Source: SKVJ01 sp964578745 (GTDB lineage: Bacteria > Chloroflexota > Dehalococcoidia > GIF9 > AB-539-J10). From it: DNA of 30,245 bases. Positions within the stretch are counted from its first letter, which is position 1, and the number at the start of each line of letters is the position of its first letter. A model generated the notes under the pieces. That model was not told the DNA's origin. It did not search any database and saw nothing but the letters and a program-made list of their open reading frames with translations. The stretch covers positions 1-30,245 of the forward strand of contig CAZODZ010000009.1 of assembly GCA_964578745.1 (NCBI GenBank), read 5' to 3'. Positions 14,718 through 23,654 of this stretch are shown piece after piece. The position numbers and the translations under genes are program-made.

Positions 14718-15904
14718 CCGGGAAGCATTGTGTGCTCATAATGGATGGTGCGGCGGGATGGCCCCTCCAGCAGAGGAGGGGACGGACCTGCCTGGAACTG
14801 GCCCATACTCCCAATCTCGACGCACTTGTGCGGGAAGGATTTCTTGGGAAGGTAAGGACAGTCCCTGTTGGAATGGAGCCCAGCAGCGCCTGTGCCTGCA
14901 TGTCGCTTCTGGGATACGACCCGACAGTGTATTACCGGGGACGTGGGTCGATAGAGGCGCGGAGCATGGAGATTCCGGTTGCAAAGAATCAAGTGGTGTT
15001 CCGGTGCAACCTGGTGAGTATCCGCGATGGTAGAATGCATAGCTACAGTGCTGGCTACATCAGCAACGAAGAATCACACGAGTTGATTCGGGCGCTGAAT
15101 GCAGCGCTTGGTGATGATGACGTCAGGTTTTTCCCCGGGATTAGCTATCGCCACATATGCCGGCTCACAGACCACATGGAGGCCCTTGAGGCGGAATGTA
15201 CGCCGGCCCACGATATCCCGGGTGGGGCCATTTCCGACTATCTGCCTCGCGGCAATGGCGCGGGGTTTCTGCGTGAGTTGATGGCGCGCTCGGTTGATGT
15301 CCTCGCTTCCCATCCGGTGAACCGGGTGCGGGAGGAGCGGGGCGATGTGCCAGCGAACATGATCTGGCTATTCTGGGGTAGCGGACAGATACCTGAGATG
15401 CCACCGTTTCACGCGACCTTCGGCCTCAGTGCGGCCATGACCTCAGGAGTCGACCTTTTGCTTGGCCTTGCGAAGATGGCGGATATCCGTGTGCTGGACA
15501 TACCTGGCGTCACTGGGGATCTCTACAATGACTACAGGGCGCAGATGGAAGGTGCCTTGAGAGCGCTTGATGAGGTGGACATGGTCGTGGTACATGTGGA
15601 GGCGCCTGATGAAGCTGGCCATGATGGTTCAATTGATGACAAAGTTAAGGCGATCGAACGCATCGATAGTGAGATGGTGGGGAGAGTGAAGGATCTGGGG
15701 AGGGAGCATGTGCGTGTGCTCATTGCTCCCGACCATCCCACTCCAGTGCAGGTACAAACCCACGTTTCAGACCCTGTGCCGTTTCTGCTGTGGGGTGACC
15801 GATTTGCTGCCAATGGCGCCTCGAGGTTCACCGAGCGTGAGGCAGAGGCGACTGGCATTCTTGTGAACGAGGGCTTCAGCCTGATGAGGAAGTTCACGTC
15901 GTAG
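14705..15904 (+). CDS. apgM: Cofactor-independent phosphoglycerate mutase, archaeal type
   Basis: Protein of 399 aa of the alkaline-phosphatase superfamily; interconverts 3- and 2-phosphoglycerate without 2,3-bisphosphoglycerate. Metal-site and family motifs: LIMDGAAGWP with D14, AHTPNLDALVREG, the nucleophile region PSSACACMSLLGYDP, RGRGSIEA, HVEAPDEAGHDG, IAPDHPTP and a late THVSDPVPFLLW. Archaeal ApgM normally has GSD at the nucleophile; here it is SSA (S60, S61, A62), keeping the Ser but not the next Asp. AGGAG lies 6 nt before ATG 14705. First gene of a plus-strand run with lysC, the TPR gene, gyrA and a hydrolase. Its product, 2-phosphoglycerate, is also made by the glycerate kinase at the other end of the window. 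Confidence 0.92.
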   Translation: MNAATGKHCVLIMDGAAGWPLQQRRGRTCLELAHTPNLDALVREGFLGKVRTVPVGMEPSSACACMSLLGYDPTVYYRGRGSIEARSMEIPVAKNQVVFRCNLVSIRDGRMHSYSAGYISNEESHELIRALNAALGDDDVRFFPGISYRHICRLTDHMEALEAECTPAHDIPGGAISDYLPRGNGAGFLRELMARSVDVLASHPVNRVREERGDVPANMIWLFWGSGQIPEMPPFHATFGLSAAMTSGVDLLLGLAKMADIRVLDIPGVTGDLYNDYRAQMEGALRALDEVDMVVVHVEAPDEAGHDGSIDDKVKAIERIDSEMVGRVKDLGREHVRVLIAPDHPTPVQVQTHVSDPVPFLLWGDRFAANGASRFTEREAEATGILVNEGFSLMRKFTS

Positions 15905-15912
15905 GAAAGACG

Positions 15913-17154
15913 ATGTCTCTGATTGTCCAGAAGTATGGTGGCAGCTCTGTCGCCACGGCGGACAAGATCCGCCAGGTAGCGGCGCGCATCGCCCGTGGCC
16001 GCGATGCAGGCAACGACATGGTTGTCGTCGTCTCGGCAATGGGGAAGACGACGGACCAGTTGATCGACCTCGCGTACGAGGTGACCCCCCACCCCGACGA
16101 GCGTGAGCTGGATGTCCTGCTCTCGACTGGCGAGATCGTCTCAAGCACCCTCATGGCGATGGCGTTGAGGAACAGGGGCTACCGAGCGATCAGCCTCTCG
16201 GGGCTGCAGGCTGGAATCCTTACAGACGGTAATCATAGCAAGGCGCGAATCAAGTCAATACAGCCCGGGCGCATTCTCGAGGAATTGAACAAGGGTGGAA
16301 TAGTGATTGTTGCCGGGTTCCAGGGTGTCAATGCCGAAAACAACGAAGTGACCACGCTCGGGCGTGGAGGTTCGGACACTACCGCTGTCGCTCTTGCCAT
16401 CAGTCTGGGTGCGGATGTCTGTGAGATTTATACTGATGTTGAGGGCGTTCTAACGGCCGATCCCCGCCTGGTTCCCGAGGCATACAAGCTTTCGCGCATT
16501 GGCTACGAGGAGATGCTAGAGCTTGCTACGTCTGGTGCGAAAGTGATGGCTTCACGCGCGGTTGAACTGGGGCAGATATATGGGATGCCCATCCTTGTCG
16601 CATCGAGCACGGAGAATGTGCCGGGCACGCTCATCTGCAAGGAGGCGACGATGGAATTGCGTAACAAAGTGAGCGGTATCGCTCACGACACGAACGTCGC
16701 GAAAATAACGGTCTCAGGGGTTCCCGATCGGCCGGGAACCGCCAGGGATCTTTTCGAGCCTCTCGCCAAGGCCAATGTGAGTGTTGACACGATTGTACAG
16801 AATGTGGGCGTTGACAACGTCACTGATGTCACGTTCACCGTATCGAGAACGGACATGCTTAAGGCGCTATCCGTCATCGAGCCCGTGGCACGGAAGATTG
16901 GCGCCCGGGACGTGAGTCACGACGAGACGCTTGCGAAGGTGAGCATCATTGGCACCGGCATGCAGAATGCGCCAGGGTATGCCGCCCGCATGTTCACTGT
17001 GATGTACGAGCAGAACATCAATATCCAGTTGATAACGACGTCAGAGATTCGGATAACATGTATCATCAGCGAGGAGCGAGTCAGGGACGCGGTGCGAGCG
17101 CTGCACAAGGCGTTTGAGGTCGAGTTCAAGGAGCAGCAGGCATTGCAAGCGTAG
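15913..17154 (+). CDS. lysC: Aspartate kinase
   Basis: Cytoplasmic kinase of 413 aa that phosphorylates L-aspartate, the first step toward lysine, methionine, threonine and diaminopimelate. The N-terminal kinase domain has KYGGSSVA (7-14), VVSAMGKTTD, STGEIVSS, TLGRGGSDTTAVALA and YTDVEGVLTADPR. Two ACT regulatory domains follow (about 265-340 and 345-410; VPDRPGTARDLF, then SIIGTGMQNAPGYAARMF), so feedback inhibition by lysine and/or threonine is expected from the family. ATG 15913 follows the apgM stop by 8 nt with an AGGAAAG site. Length fits the Bacillus-type class; an internal beta-subunit start was not established. Confidence 0.96.
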   Translation: MSLIVQKYGGSSVATADKIRQVAARIARGRDAGNDMVVVVSAMGKTTDQLIDLAYEVTPHPDERELDVLLSTGEIVSSTLMAMALRNRGYRAISLSGLQAGILTDGNHSKARIKSIQPGRILEELNKGGIVIVAGFQGVNAENNEVTTLGRGGSDTTAVALAISLGADVCEIYTDVEGVLTADPRLVPEAYKLSRIGYEEMLELATSGAKVMASRAVELGQIYGMPILVASSTENVPGTLICKEATMELRNKVSGIAHDTNVAKITVSGVPDRPGTARDLFEPLAKANVSVDTIVQNVGVDNVTDVTFTVSRTDMLKALSVIEPVARKIGARDVSHDETLAKVSIIGTGMQNAPGYAARMFTVMYEQNINIQLITTSEIRITCIISEERVRDAVRALHKAFEVEFKEQQALQA

Positions 17155-17181
17155 ACAGTCGCGTTGGAGGGATGTGGACCA

Positions 17182-18039
17182 GTGCCATATCAGGAGGACG
17201 AAGGTCGAACGAAGTTGGGGCGAAAGTTGTCCCGGCAGGCTATAGCTCTTGCCACCGAAGGCAGGTGGCAGGAAGCTGTTGCTACCAACAAGGCGATTAT
17301 TGAGCGCTTTCCGGATGACGTTGCAGCATTCAACCGGCTTGGTCGGGCGTATATCGAGCTTGGCCTCTTTTCGGAGGCGATGGATGCGTACGAGAAAGCG
17401 CTCTCAATCGATAGTGGCAATAGTATCGCAGCGAAGAACCTGGAGAGGCTGAAGAGCTGGGCCGCTGTGGACCAACTGACGTCGCACAGGTCCCGGTCAC
17501 TGGGCAGAGACTTCTTCTCCTCGACTGTCGGGAAGACTGGTGTTGTTGCGCTGACCAACATCTCCCGACTTGACCGCATCACATCGATTGGCGTAGGCGG
17601 AAGCGTGAGGCTGACGAGAAGAGGGCTGCAGGTGTTCGCTGAGGACGAAACGGGTGAGGTTCTGGGGGAACTGGATCCCAAGCACGGCGTTAGGCTGGCG
17701 AAACTGATGCAGGGAGGCAATCGGTACAGCGCGACGATCCTCGCCACCGGTGAGGTTGGGACGGAGTTACTTGTACGAGAGGAGTACCAGCACCCAAGCC
17801 TAGCTGGGCAGCAATCATTTCCCCCCACCCAGGCCGATAGACTCTATGGCCATCCGGGCTACGGGAATCCGGTCGAAACGCCCCCTATAGTCGAGGAAGG
17901 AAGGAAGATAATCGTGTCCTCACACGGGATGGATGATTCCGACTTCGAAGAGACATACGCAGATGAGGATGAGAAGGGATATTACGAAGGGTTCACGATG
18001 GTCGAGGAGCCTGACGAAAGAGAGGGTAGTATCGAGTGA
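17182..18039 (+). CDS. TPR-repeat protein coupled to gyrA
   Basis: Protein of 285 aa. The N-terminal third holds about two tetratricopeptide repeats (EAVATNKAIIERFPDDVAAF then NRLGRAYIELGLFSEAMDAY and EKALSIDSGN), a protein-interaction scaffold. The middle (about 120-205) is a compact beta-rich stretch (VRLTRRGLQVFAEDETGEVL, then GELDPKHGVRLAKLMQGG) that I do not recognise as a named domain. The tail is acidic and low-complexity. GTG 17182 was chosen, with GGAGGGAT upstream; the frame is open to TTG 17164, which sits on that site. Its stop overlaps the gyrA GTG as GTGA, so the two are translationally coupled. No link to gyrase function is shown; position suggests only shared expression. Confidence 0.8.
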   Translation: MPYQEDEGRTKLGRKLSRQAIALATEGRWQEAVATNKAIIERFPDDVAAFNRLGRAYIELGLFSEAMDAYEKALSIDSGNSIAAKNLERLKSWAAVDQLTSHRSRSLGRDFFSSTVGKTGVVALTNISRLDRITSIGVGGSVRLTRRGLQVFAEDETGEVLGELDPKHGVRLAKLMQGGNRYSATILATGEVGTELLVREEYQHPSLAGQQSFPPTQADRLYGHPGYGNPVETPPIVEEGRKIIVSSHGMDDSDFEETYADEDEKGYYEGFTMVEEPDEREGSIE

Positions 18040-20474
18040 CAGGCATCGGGCTAATTAAGCCTATAGACATCGAACAGGAGATGCGGCGGTCGTATCTCGA
18101 CTATGCGATGAGTGTCATCGTGGCGAGAGCCCTCCCGGACGCCCGCGACGGACTCAAACCTGTACAGCGGCGTGTGCTCTATGGCATGAACGAGCTTGGG
18201 CTTCGACCGAACTCTCCGTACAAGAAAAGCGCGCGAATCGTTGGCGATGTCCTTGGTAAGTACCATCCCCACGGTGACCAGCCCGTGTATGAAGCCATGG
18301 TGCGGATGGCACAGGACTTCTCTCTGCGCCATGTCTTGGTGGACGGCCAGGGCAACTTTGGAAGCATTGACAACGACCCTCCGGCGGCAATGCGGTATAC
18401 CGAGGCGCGGCTCTCGCCTATCGCTGAGGAAATGCTTGTCGACCTCGACAAGGATACCGTTGACTTCGTGCCGAACTTCGATGACACGCTCAAGGAGCCG
18501 TCGGTCCTTCCCGCGCGTCTTCCGAACCTGCTCGTCAATGGAGCTTCCGGTATCGCTGTTGGCATGGCCACGAACATCCCTCCGCACAATCTCGGTGAGG
18601 TGTGTGATGCAATTGCATACCTTATCGATAACCCTATGGCTACCAACGAAGAACTGGGGCAGTTCGTCAGGGGGCCGGACTTTCCCACAGGGGCTATCAT
18701 CCTTGGTACGGAGGGTATCCGCAGTGCATACAGCACCGGGCGGGGGAAGATTGTGCTGCGGGCGAAGGTGGAAGAAGTCTTAACCAAGAGCGGAAAGCAT
18801 CAGATACTCGTCACAGAGTTGCCATACCAGGTGAACAAGGCGGCGCTCATCGAGAGGATCGCCGAGCTCGCTAGGGAGAAAAAGATCACCGGCATTCAGG
18901 AAGTGCGGGATGAATCGGATCGCGAAGGGCTCCGCGTTGCCATAGACTTGAAGAAGGACGCGCAAGTCGGCCGCATACTGAACAACCTCTATCGCCACAC
19001 CGCCCTGCAGTCTACCTTCTACATCAACATGGTTGCCCTGGTGGAGGGCAAGCCTAAGACCATCGACCTCAAGGAAGCGCTTACATCGTATATCGATTTC
19101 CGCACGGAGGTCATTTCAAGGCGTTCCCGGTACGAGCTCGACAAGGCTGCCAAGCGCGCCCATATTCTCGAGGGTCTCCAGATTGCTCTCGACAACCTTG
19201 ACGAAGTTATCGCACTCATCAGGAAGTCGGAGACCGTCGAGGCTGCACGCGAGGGTCTTATGACTAGATTCGGCCTTTCTCAGGAGCAGGCGCAGGCGAT
19301 ACTCGATATGCCATTGCGAAGGCTTGCCGGCCTTGAACGTGAAAAGGTTGCGGACGAGTACGCTGAACTTATCAAGACCATTGGCTACCTTGAGGGCCTG
19401 CTCGCAAATCCGAAGAAGATGCTACATCTGATTCGCGGCGATGTCGTTCAGCTCAAAGAGAAGTACGCTGATGCCCGGCGAACGGAAATTCGTGAAGAGG
19501 AAGCGACCGAGTTCAGCCATGAGGATCTTATCCCGCACCAGAAGGTGATTGTGACTATGACCGCCAGCGGGTTCATCAAGCGGCTACCGGCAAGCACGTA
19601 CCGGGTTCAGCATCGTGGCGGTCGTGGAGTGATGGGTATGGTGACTCGGGAAGGCGACTCGGTGCAGCACGTGCTATCGGCGGACACTCATGACAGCATT
19701 CTCTTCTTCACTGGCCGGGGGCGAGTCTACAGTGTCAAGTGTTACCAGCTTCCGGAGGAGTCGTCACGTACAGCTAAGGGCACGGCTATCGTCAATGTTA
19801 TTCCCGTTGAATTGAAAGACGAGATTACGGCGCTTCTTGCCGTGCCGCACTTCTCGACAGGCAAGTTCATGGTCATGGCCAGCAGGAAGGGCGTCGTGAA
19901 GAAGACTCCCCTGGAGCAGTTCACCTCGATCCGACGCACAGGTGTCATTGCCATCAATCTCCGCAACGAAGATCACCTCGTCTCGGCGCAGGTGGCGAGT
20001 GATCAGGACGAAGTTGTCTTGGTGAGCCGGAACGGCCTCGCCAACCGTTTCAAGGTGAAGGAGTTGCGGATCGCATCTAGGAGCAGTGGCGGTGTCAGAG
20101 GACTGCGGCTCGTTGGTGATGAGGTCGTTGGCATGGACAGAGTCTCGATAGATGCTTACCTGCTCACAGTGACGGAGAAAGGCTACGGCAAGTTGACGAG
20201 AGTACACGCGATTCCTGTGCATAAGCGTGGAGGGAAAGGTCTCCGGGTTCACAGGATAGGGCTTGAGACAGGAAAACTCTCGATTGCCCGACTCGTGCCG
20301 CCTCAGGGCTCCCTGGTCTTGCTCTCATCCAGCGGCAACGTTGTCGTGATTCCTATGGAGCAGATCTCTGTCCAGAGTCGCAATGCTAGGGGTGTCCGAC
20401 TGATGAGCCTCGACCAGGATGAAACGGTTGTCTCGGTGGCTGCCACCGGTGACGTTGACGCGGCGACTGAATAG
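18036..20474 (+). CDS. gyrA: DNA gyrase subunit A
   Basis: Type IIA topoisomerase subunit of 812 aa that breaks and rejoins DNA to introduce negative supercoils with GyrB. Visible: SYLDYAMSVIVARALPDARD, GLKPVQRRVLYGM, KYHPHGDQPVYEAMVRMAQDF split over the quinolone region, catalytic Tyr121 in AAMRYTEARLS, and GASGIAVGMATNIPPHN. The C-terminal beta-pinwheel carries a GyrA box variant QHRGGRG, with a related HKRGGKG motif near the end, which marks gyrase rather than topoisomerase IV. At the quinolone positions the protein has Q82-P83-V-Y-E86 where E. coli has S83-A-V-Y-D87. The start is GTG 18036, overlapping the TPR gene stop. Confidence 0.97.
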   Translation: MTGIGLIKPIDIEQEMRRSYLDYAMSVIVARALPDARDGLKPVQRRVLYGMNELGLRPNSPYKKSARIVGDVLGKYHPHGDQPVYEAMVRMAQDFSLRHVLVDGQGNFGSIDNDPPAAMRYTEARLSPIAEEMLVDLDKDTVDFVPNFDDTLKEPSVLPARLPNLLVNGASGIAVGMATNIPPHNLGEVCDAIAYLIDNPMATNEELGQFVRGPDFPTGAIILGTEGIRSAYSTGRGKIVLRAKVEEVLTKSGKHQILVTELPYQVNKAALIERIAELAREKKITGIQEVRDESDREGLRVAIDLKKDAQVGRILNNLYRHTALQSTFYINMVALVEGKPKTIDLKEALTSYIDFRTEVISRRSRYELDKAAKRAHILEGLQIALDNLDEVIALIRKSETVEAAREGLMTRFGLSQEQAQAILDMPLRRLAGLEREKVADEYAELIKTIGYLEGLLANPKKMLHLIRGDVVQLKEKYADARRTEIREEEATEFSHEDLIPHQKVIVTMTASGFIKRLPASTYRVQHRGGRGVMGMVTREGDSVQHVLSADTHDSILFFTGRGRVYSVKCYQLPEESSRTAKGTAIVNVIPVELKDEITALLAVPHFSTGKFMVMASRKGVVKKTPLEQFTSIRRTGVIAINLRNEDHLVSAQVASDQDEVVLVSRNGLANRFKVKELRIASRSSGGVRGLRLVGDEVVGMDRVSIDAYLLTVTEKGYGKLTRVHAIPVHKRGGKGLRVHRIGLETGKLSIARLVPPQGSLVLLSSSGNVVVIPMEQISVQSRNARGVRLMSLDQDETVVSVAATGDVDAATE

Positions 20475-20506
20475 CTCGTCTGTCGGCTGCTGAGGAGGAA
20501 ACGGAT

Positions 20507-21256
20507 ATGGAACTTGTCCTTGTACACGGCTCGGGCAACACTGGCACCGTCTGGAGGCACCAGACAGAGCATTTTCCTGAGGCTGACGCGCCCAATCTGC
20601 CGGGTCATCTGGCGCCCGGTTCCGCCTGTACAAGTGTCGATGATTACGCACGATGGCTGCACTCGTGGGTTGAGGCGGCGGGCTACTCACGGCCTGTTAT
20701 CGGAGGGCATTCGTTGGGGGGTGCGATTGCCCTGCAGTATGCCCTTGACTATCCTCAGGATCTCGGCGGCTTGCTTCTCTTTGGCACGGGGGCCAAACTG
20801 CGTGTTGCTCCTCATGTGCTTGAAGCCCTTGAAAAAGGCACTGCTGAACCGGGCGCATGGCTTCGTGATTTCGTTGAGCCGCAGCTTCGGCGCGTCGTGG
20901 GTGTCTTTGGTGACTGGGGAGTGCGCTATTCGCACATCGAGAGGGAGCTGCGGGAGCAACTAGTCGAGGAGATTCGCGAGGTAGGTGCAGCCGTGCAGTT
21001 GAATGATTTCCTCTGCTGCGATAGGTTCAACGTGATGGAGCGACTGCATGAAATATCTGCACCCACGCTTGTGCTCTCTGGCAGCGAAGACATACTTACT
21101 CCTCCGAAGTACGGGACCTATCTAGCGCAGCACATCCCGGGCGCCCGTCAGCTCCTGATAGAGGGTGGTACGCACTATTTTTTCGCGGAGAAACCGGAAG
21201 AGACAAATCGCGCTATAGAAGATTTCTTGTGCGCACTACCTGTGTCCAGCGTATAG
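20507..21256 (+). CDS. Alpha/beta hydrolase
   Basis: Protein of 249 aa with the standard alpha/beta hydrolase layout: oxyanion region LVHGSGNTG (5-13), nucleophile elbow GGHSLGG with S69, acid in GSEDILTPP (D195) and GGTHYFFAEKP with H223, so the triad is complete. There is no signal peptide. The substrate is unknown; the family includes esterases, lipases and C-C hydrolases. AGGAGG precedes ATG 20507. It follows gyrA by 32 nt and is last in the run. Its final 21 nt overlap the 3' end of the convergent radical SAM gene. Confidence 0.88.
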   Translation: MELVLVHGSGNTGTVWRHQTEHFPEADAPNLPGHLAPGSACTSVDDYARWLHSWVEAAGYSRPVIGGHSLGGAIALQYALDYPQDLGGLLLFGTGAKLRVAPHVLEALEKGTAEPGAWLRDFVEPQLRRVVGVFGDWGVRYSHIERELREQLVEEIREVGAAVQLNDFLCCDRFNVMERLHEISAPTLVLSGSEDILTPPKYGTYLAQHIPGARQLLIEGGTHYFFAEKPEETNRAIEDFLCALPVSSV

Positions 21257-23044
21257 CCTCGCGCAGCTAGGTTCGCGCCGTTGCAACCCGCAGGCGTTGC
21301 AGCGCTCTGTCCGGCAGTCAGCAGTGGGTTCACCCGACTCCAGCCTTCGCCGCTCTCTTTTTAGATATTCCGGCGCAACGCCCGTGTCGATGTGGTCCCA
21401 CGGCAGAGGTTCGTCCGGCGCACGGGCGCGTTGTGAGTAGTCCTCGATCGAAAGACTGCACTCTTGGAATGCCTGCAGCCACCGCTCGTACGAGAAGTAT
21501 TCGGCCCAGGCGTCGAACCTGCAACCGAGTTGCCATGCCCTCAGTATGACAGCGCCTACACGCCTGTCGCCGCGTGAGAGCGCGGCCTCTACCTGACTTG
21601 AGCCGAACTCCGGCCAGGAGAGTCTTATCTTGCCCGAGCGAAGGCTATGCTTCAGGACTTCGACCTTTGTCGACACGAGGGCGGAGTCTTCCTGGCTGTC
21701 CCACTGGCACGGTGTATGAGGTTTGGGGACGAGAAGAGAGACGCTTGCATGGAGGCTCGTGAGTCGAGGCTCCCGGGCGAGGCGTCGAACCAAGTCGACA
21801 ATCCCGTGCACGTCCTCCATTGTCTCAGTGGGCAACCCTATCATGAAATAGAGCTTCAGTTTCGTCCAACCGGCTTGCAGCAGGGCGTCCAGAGTCGTAA
21901 ACACGTCATCCTCGGAAACGTTCTTATTGATGACGCGGCGTAGGCGCTCAGTCCCAGCCTCCGGCGCGAATGTGAACGAGCTGCTCTGTCTGCCGGGGAG
22001 CATCTGGAGAAGCCGCACTGATTCTGGCCCGGCTCTCAGGCTGGGCAGAGAGAGGGTCACGTTGTTGCGCCTGCACAGAGGCAACAGGTCGGTCACGAGC
22101 CCCTCAATGTCTGGATAGTCACTGGTACTAAGAGAGAGGAGTGATATTTCGCTGTAGCCGCAGTTGCGTATGAGTTCCTCACAGGCTGTGACTATTTCAG
22201 AGCGTGGGCGAGCCCTGGAGGGCCGGTATATCGTCCCTGCCTGACAAAAACGGCATCCCCGCGTACAGCCGCGCTGGATTTCGATGCTGCCGTAGTCGTG
22301 CACGGCCTCGACAAATGGCACAACGGGTCGCGTTGGTGGAGGAGGGAGAGTCCATGCTATGCGACGTGAGATAGTGACTGGTGCATCTCCTGTGGGTACA
22401 AGGCGACCAAAGGAGCCGTTTGCAGTATACTCGGGCCGATAGAGCGATGGCACATATATCCCTTTCAGTCTGGCGCATGCTGAAAGGAGGGCGGCCCGGT
22501 CATGTCTGAATGCCAGCAGCGTTTCAAGCAGTTCATCAAGGCCATCCTCAGCCTCGCCGATCATGAATACGTCGATGAAATCAGACATGGGTTCCGGGTT
22601 GACTGTGCAGCCTCCTCCTGCAATTACAACAGGATGGGAAGCCATGCGCTCTTCACGGTTGAGAGGGATACCTCCCAAATCGAGCACAGTGAGTACATTG
22701 GTGTACGTCAGTTCATAGCCTAGGGAAAAAGCCACGACGTCGAAATCCCGCAGCTCGTGGCGGGACTCCAGTGAGAACAGTCTTCGGTGGGATTGCCGCA
22801 GGACCTCTTCCATGTCTGCCCACGGCGCAAACACCCTCTCCGCAAGTACGTCAGGCCGCGAGTTGAACGCGTCGTAGAGCACCGGCAGCGCCAGGTTGGA
22901 TGCTCCTACCTCGTAGACGTCTGGGTAGCAGAGTGCCACGCGCAGTGAGACGCTGTCCCAGTCCTTGAGGGTAGCATTCCACTCGCTGCCCGAATAGCGC
23001 GCGGGGCGCGAGACACGGTGGAAGGCGCAATCAGGGAAGTTCAC
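21236..23044 (-). CDS. B12-binding-domain radical SAM protein (TIGR03960-like)
   Basis: Protein of 602 aa. The N-terminal part resembles a cobalamin-binding Rossmann region (VALCYPDVYEVGASNLALPV, about 36-56, and VVIAGGGCTVNPEPMSDFID, about 139-158). A radical SAM core follows with C260-x3-C264-x2-C267 (RGCTRGCRFCQAG) that holds the SAM-bound [4Fe-4S] cluster, then SFTFAPEAGTERLRRVINK and LYFMIGLPTET. The tail has a further Cys group, CRTERCNACGLQ. In many bacteria this family is paired or fused with a DUF2344 protein; no partner is adjacent here. The substrate is unknown. The start is GTG 23044 with no ribosome site, but a consensus promoter lies just upstream, so a very short leader is likely. 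Confidence 0.85.
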   Translation of the reverse strand: MNFPDCAFHRVSRPARYSGSEWNATLKDWDSVSLRVALCYPDVYEVGASNLALPVLYDAFNSRPDVLAERVFAPWADMEEVLRQSHRRLFSLESRHELRDFDVVAFSLGYELTYTNVLTVLDLGGIPLNREERMASHPVVIAGGGCTVNPEPMSDFIDVFMIGEAEDGLDELLETLLAFRHDRAALLSACARLKGIYVPSLYRPEYTANGSFGRLVPTGDAPVTISRRIAWTLPPPPTRPVVPFVEAVHDYGSIEIQRGCTRGCRFCQAGTIYRPSRARPRSEIVTACEELIRNCGYSEISLLSLSTSDYPDIEGLVTDLLPLCRRNNVTLSLPSLRAGPESVRLLQMLPGRQSSSFTFAPEAGTERLRRVINKNVSEDDVFTTLDALLQAGWTKLKLYFMIGLPTETMEDVHGIVDLVRRLAREPRLTSLHASVSLLVPKPHTPCQWDSQEDSALVSTKVEVLKHSLRSGKIRLSWPEFGSSQVEAALSRGDRRVGAVILRAWQLGCRFDAWAEYFSYERWLQAFQECSLSIEDYSQRARAPDEPLPWDHIDTGVAPEYLKRERRRLESGEPTADCRTERCNACGLQRREPSCARLYAGHR

Positions 23045-23062
23045 GGTGTATACAAACTTTTT

Positions 23063-23091
23063 ATTATAGAAGCTCGGGTGAGGAGGCTCAA
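23063..23091 (-). promoter_or_regulatory. Promoter for radical SAM gene
   Basis: On the minus strand, TTGAGC (23091-23086), a 17-nt spacer and TATAAT (23068-23063). The predicted start near 23056 leaves about 12 nt before the GTG at 23044, with no SD sequence. Confidence 0.7.
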
Positions 23092-23107
23092 TTTTCCCCT
23101 CCTGACT

Positions 23108-23136
23108 TTGACTTGCCTAATCGCGCTATCTAGAAT
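23108..23136 (+). promoter_or_regulatory. Promoter for dtd
   Basis: TTGACT (23108-23113), a 17-nt spacer and TAGAAT (23131-23136). The start near 23143 would give a leader of about 7 nt before GTG 23151, again without an SD. Diverges from the radical SAM promoter. Confidence 0.7.
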
Positions 23137-23150
23137 AGCAGACCTCAGTT

Positions 23151-23600
23151 GTGAAGGCTCTCGTACAGCGTGTATTAAAAAGCTCGGTCTCCATCGATAG
23201 TGAAGCCGTCGGGGTGATTGGGCGCGGGCTTGTCGTGCTGCTCGGCGTCGCCCGGGATGATACGACTGGTGATGCTGAATATCTCGCGCAGAAGGTCGCA
23301 AACATCCGGGTATTTCCGCGTGACGAAGCTGAATTCGACCTGTCTCTTCTGGATATCGAAGGCGAAGCGCTTGTAGTCAGCCAGTTCACGCTGATGGCTG
23401 ATGCGCGGAAGGGGCGGCGCCCGAGTTTCGCCGACGCTGCGCCTCCGGAGATTGCCCGGCCACTGTACGAACATTTTGTCGCGACGCTCCATTCATTGGG
23501 TCTGCGGGTTCAGACGGGACGATTTCAGGAGTACATGCAAGTTGAAATACACAACGATGGCCCCGTGACCTTCATGCTCGAAAGTCGACCACGAAGGTGA
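23151..23600 (+). CDS. dtd: D-aminoacyl-tRNA deacylase
   Basis: Enzyme of 149 aa that hydrolyses D-amino acids (and mischarged glycine) from tRNA, a quality-control step in translation. Signature motifs: SQFTL (77-81), GRRPSF (88-93) and NDGPVT (135-140), the last including the Gly-cisPro pair that excludes L-amino acids. MKALVQRV at the N-terminus is typical. Length matches the family (about 145-150 aa). The start is GTG 23151; no ribosome site is seen, and the promoter at 23108-23136 implies a nearly leaderless mRNA. Confidence 0.96.
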   Translation: MKALVQRVLKSSVSIDSEAVGVIGRGLVVLLGVARDDTTGDAEYLAQKVANIRVFPRDEAEFDLSLLDIEGEALVVSQFTLMADARKGRRPSFADAAPPEIARPLYEHFVATLHSLGLRVQTGRFQEYMQVEIHNDGPVTFMLESRPRR

Positions 23601-23620
23601 GGTGGCAGCGACAGGTGACA

Positions 23621-23648
23621 TTTACGAACGAAAAGGTGCTGCTATAAT
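23621..23648 (+). promoter_or_regulatory. Promoter for symporter operon, leaderless
   Basis: TTTACG (23621-23626), a 16-nt spacer and a perfect TATAAT (23643-23648). The ATG at 23655 begins 7 nt after the -10 box, at the expected transcription start itself. No SD sequence lies in between. Confidence 0.65.
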
Positions 23649-23654
23649 CGAGAA

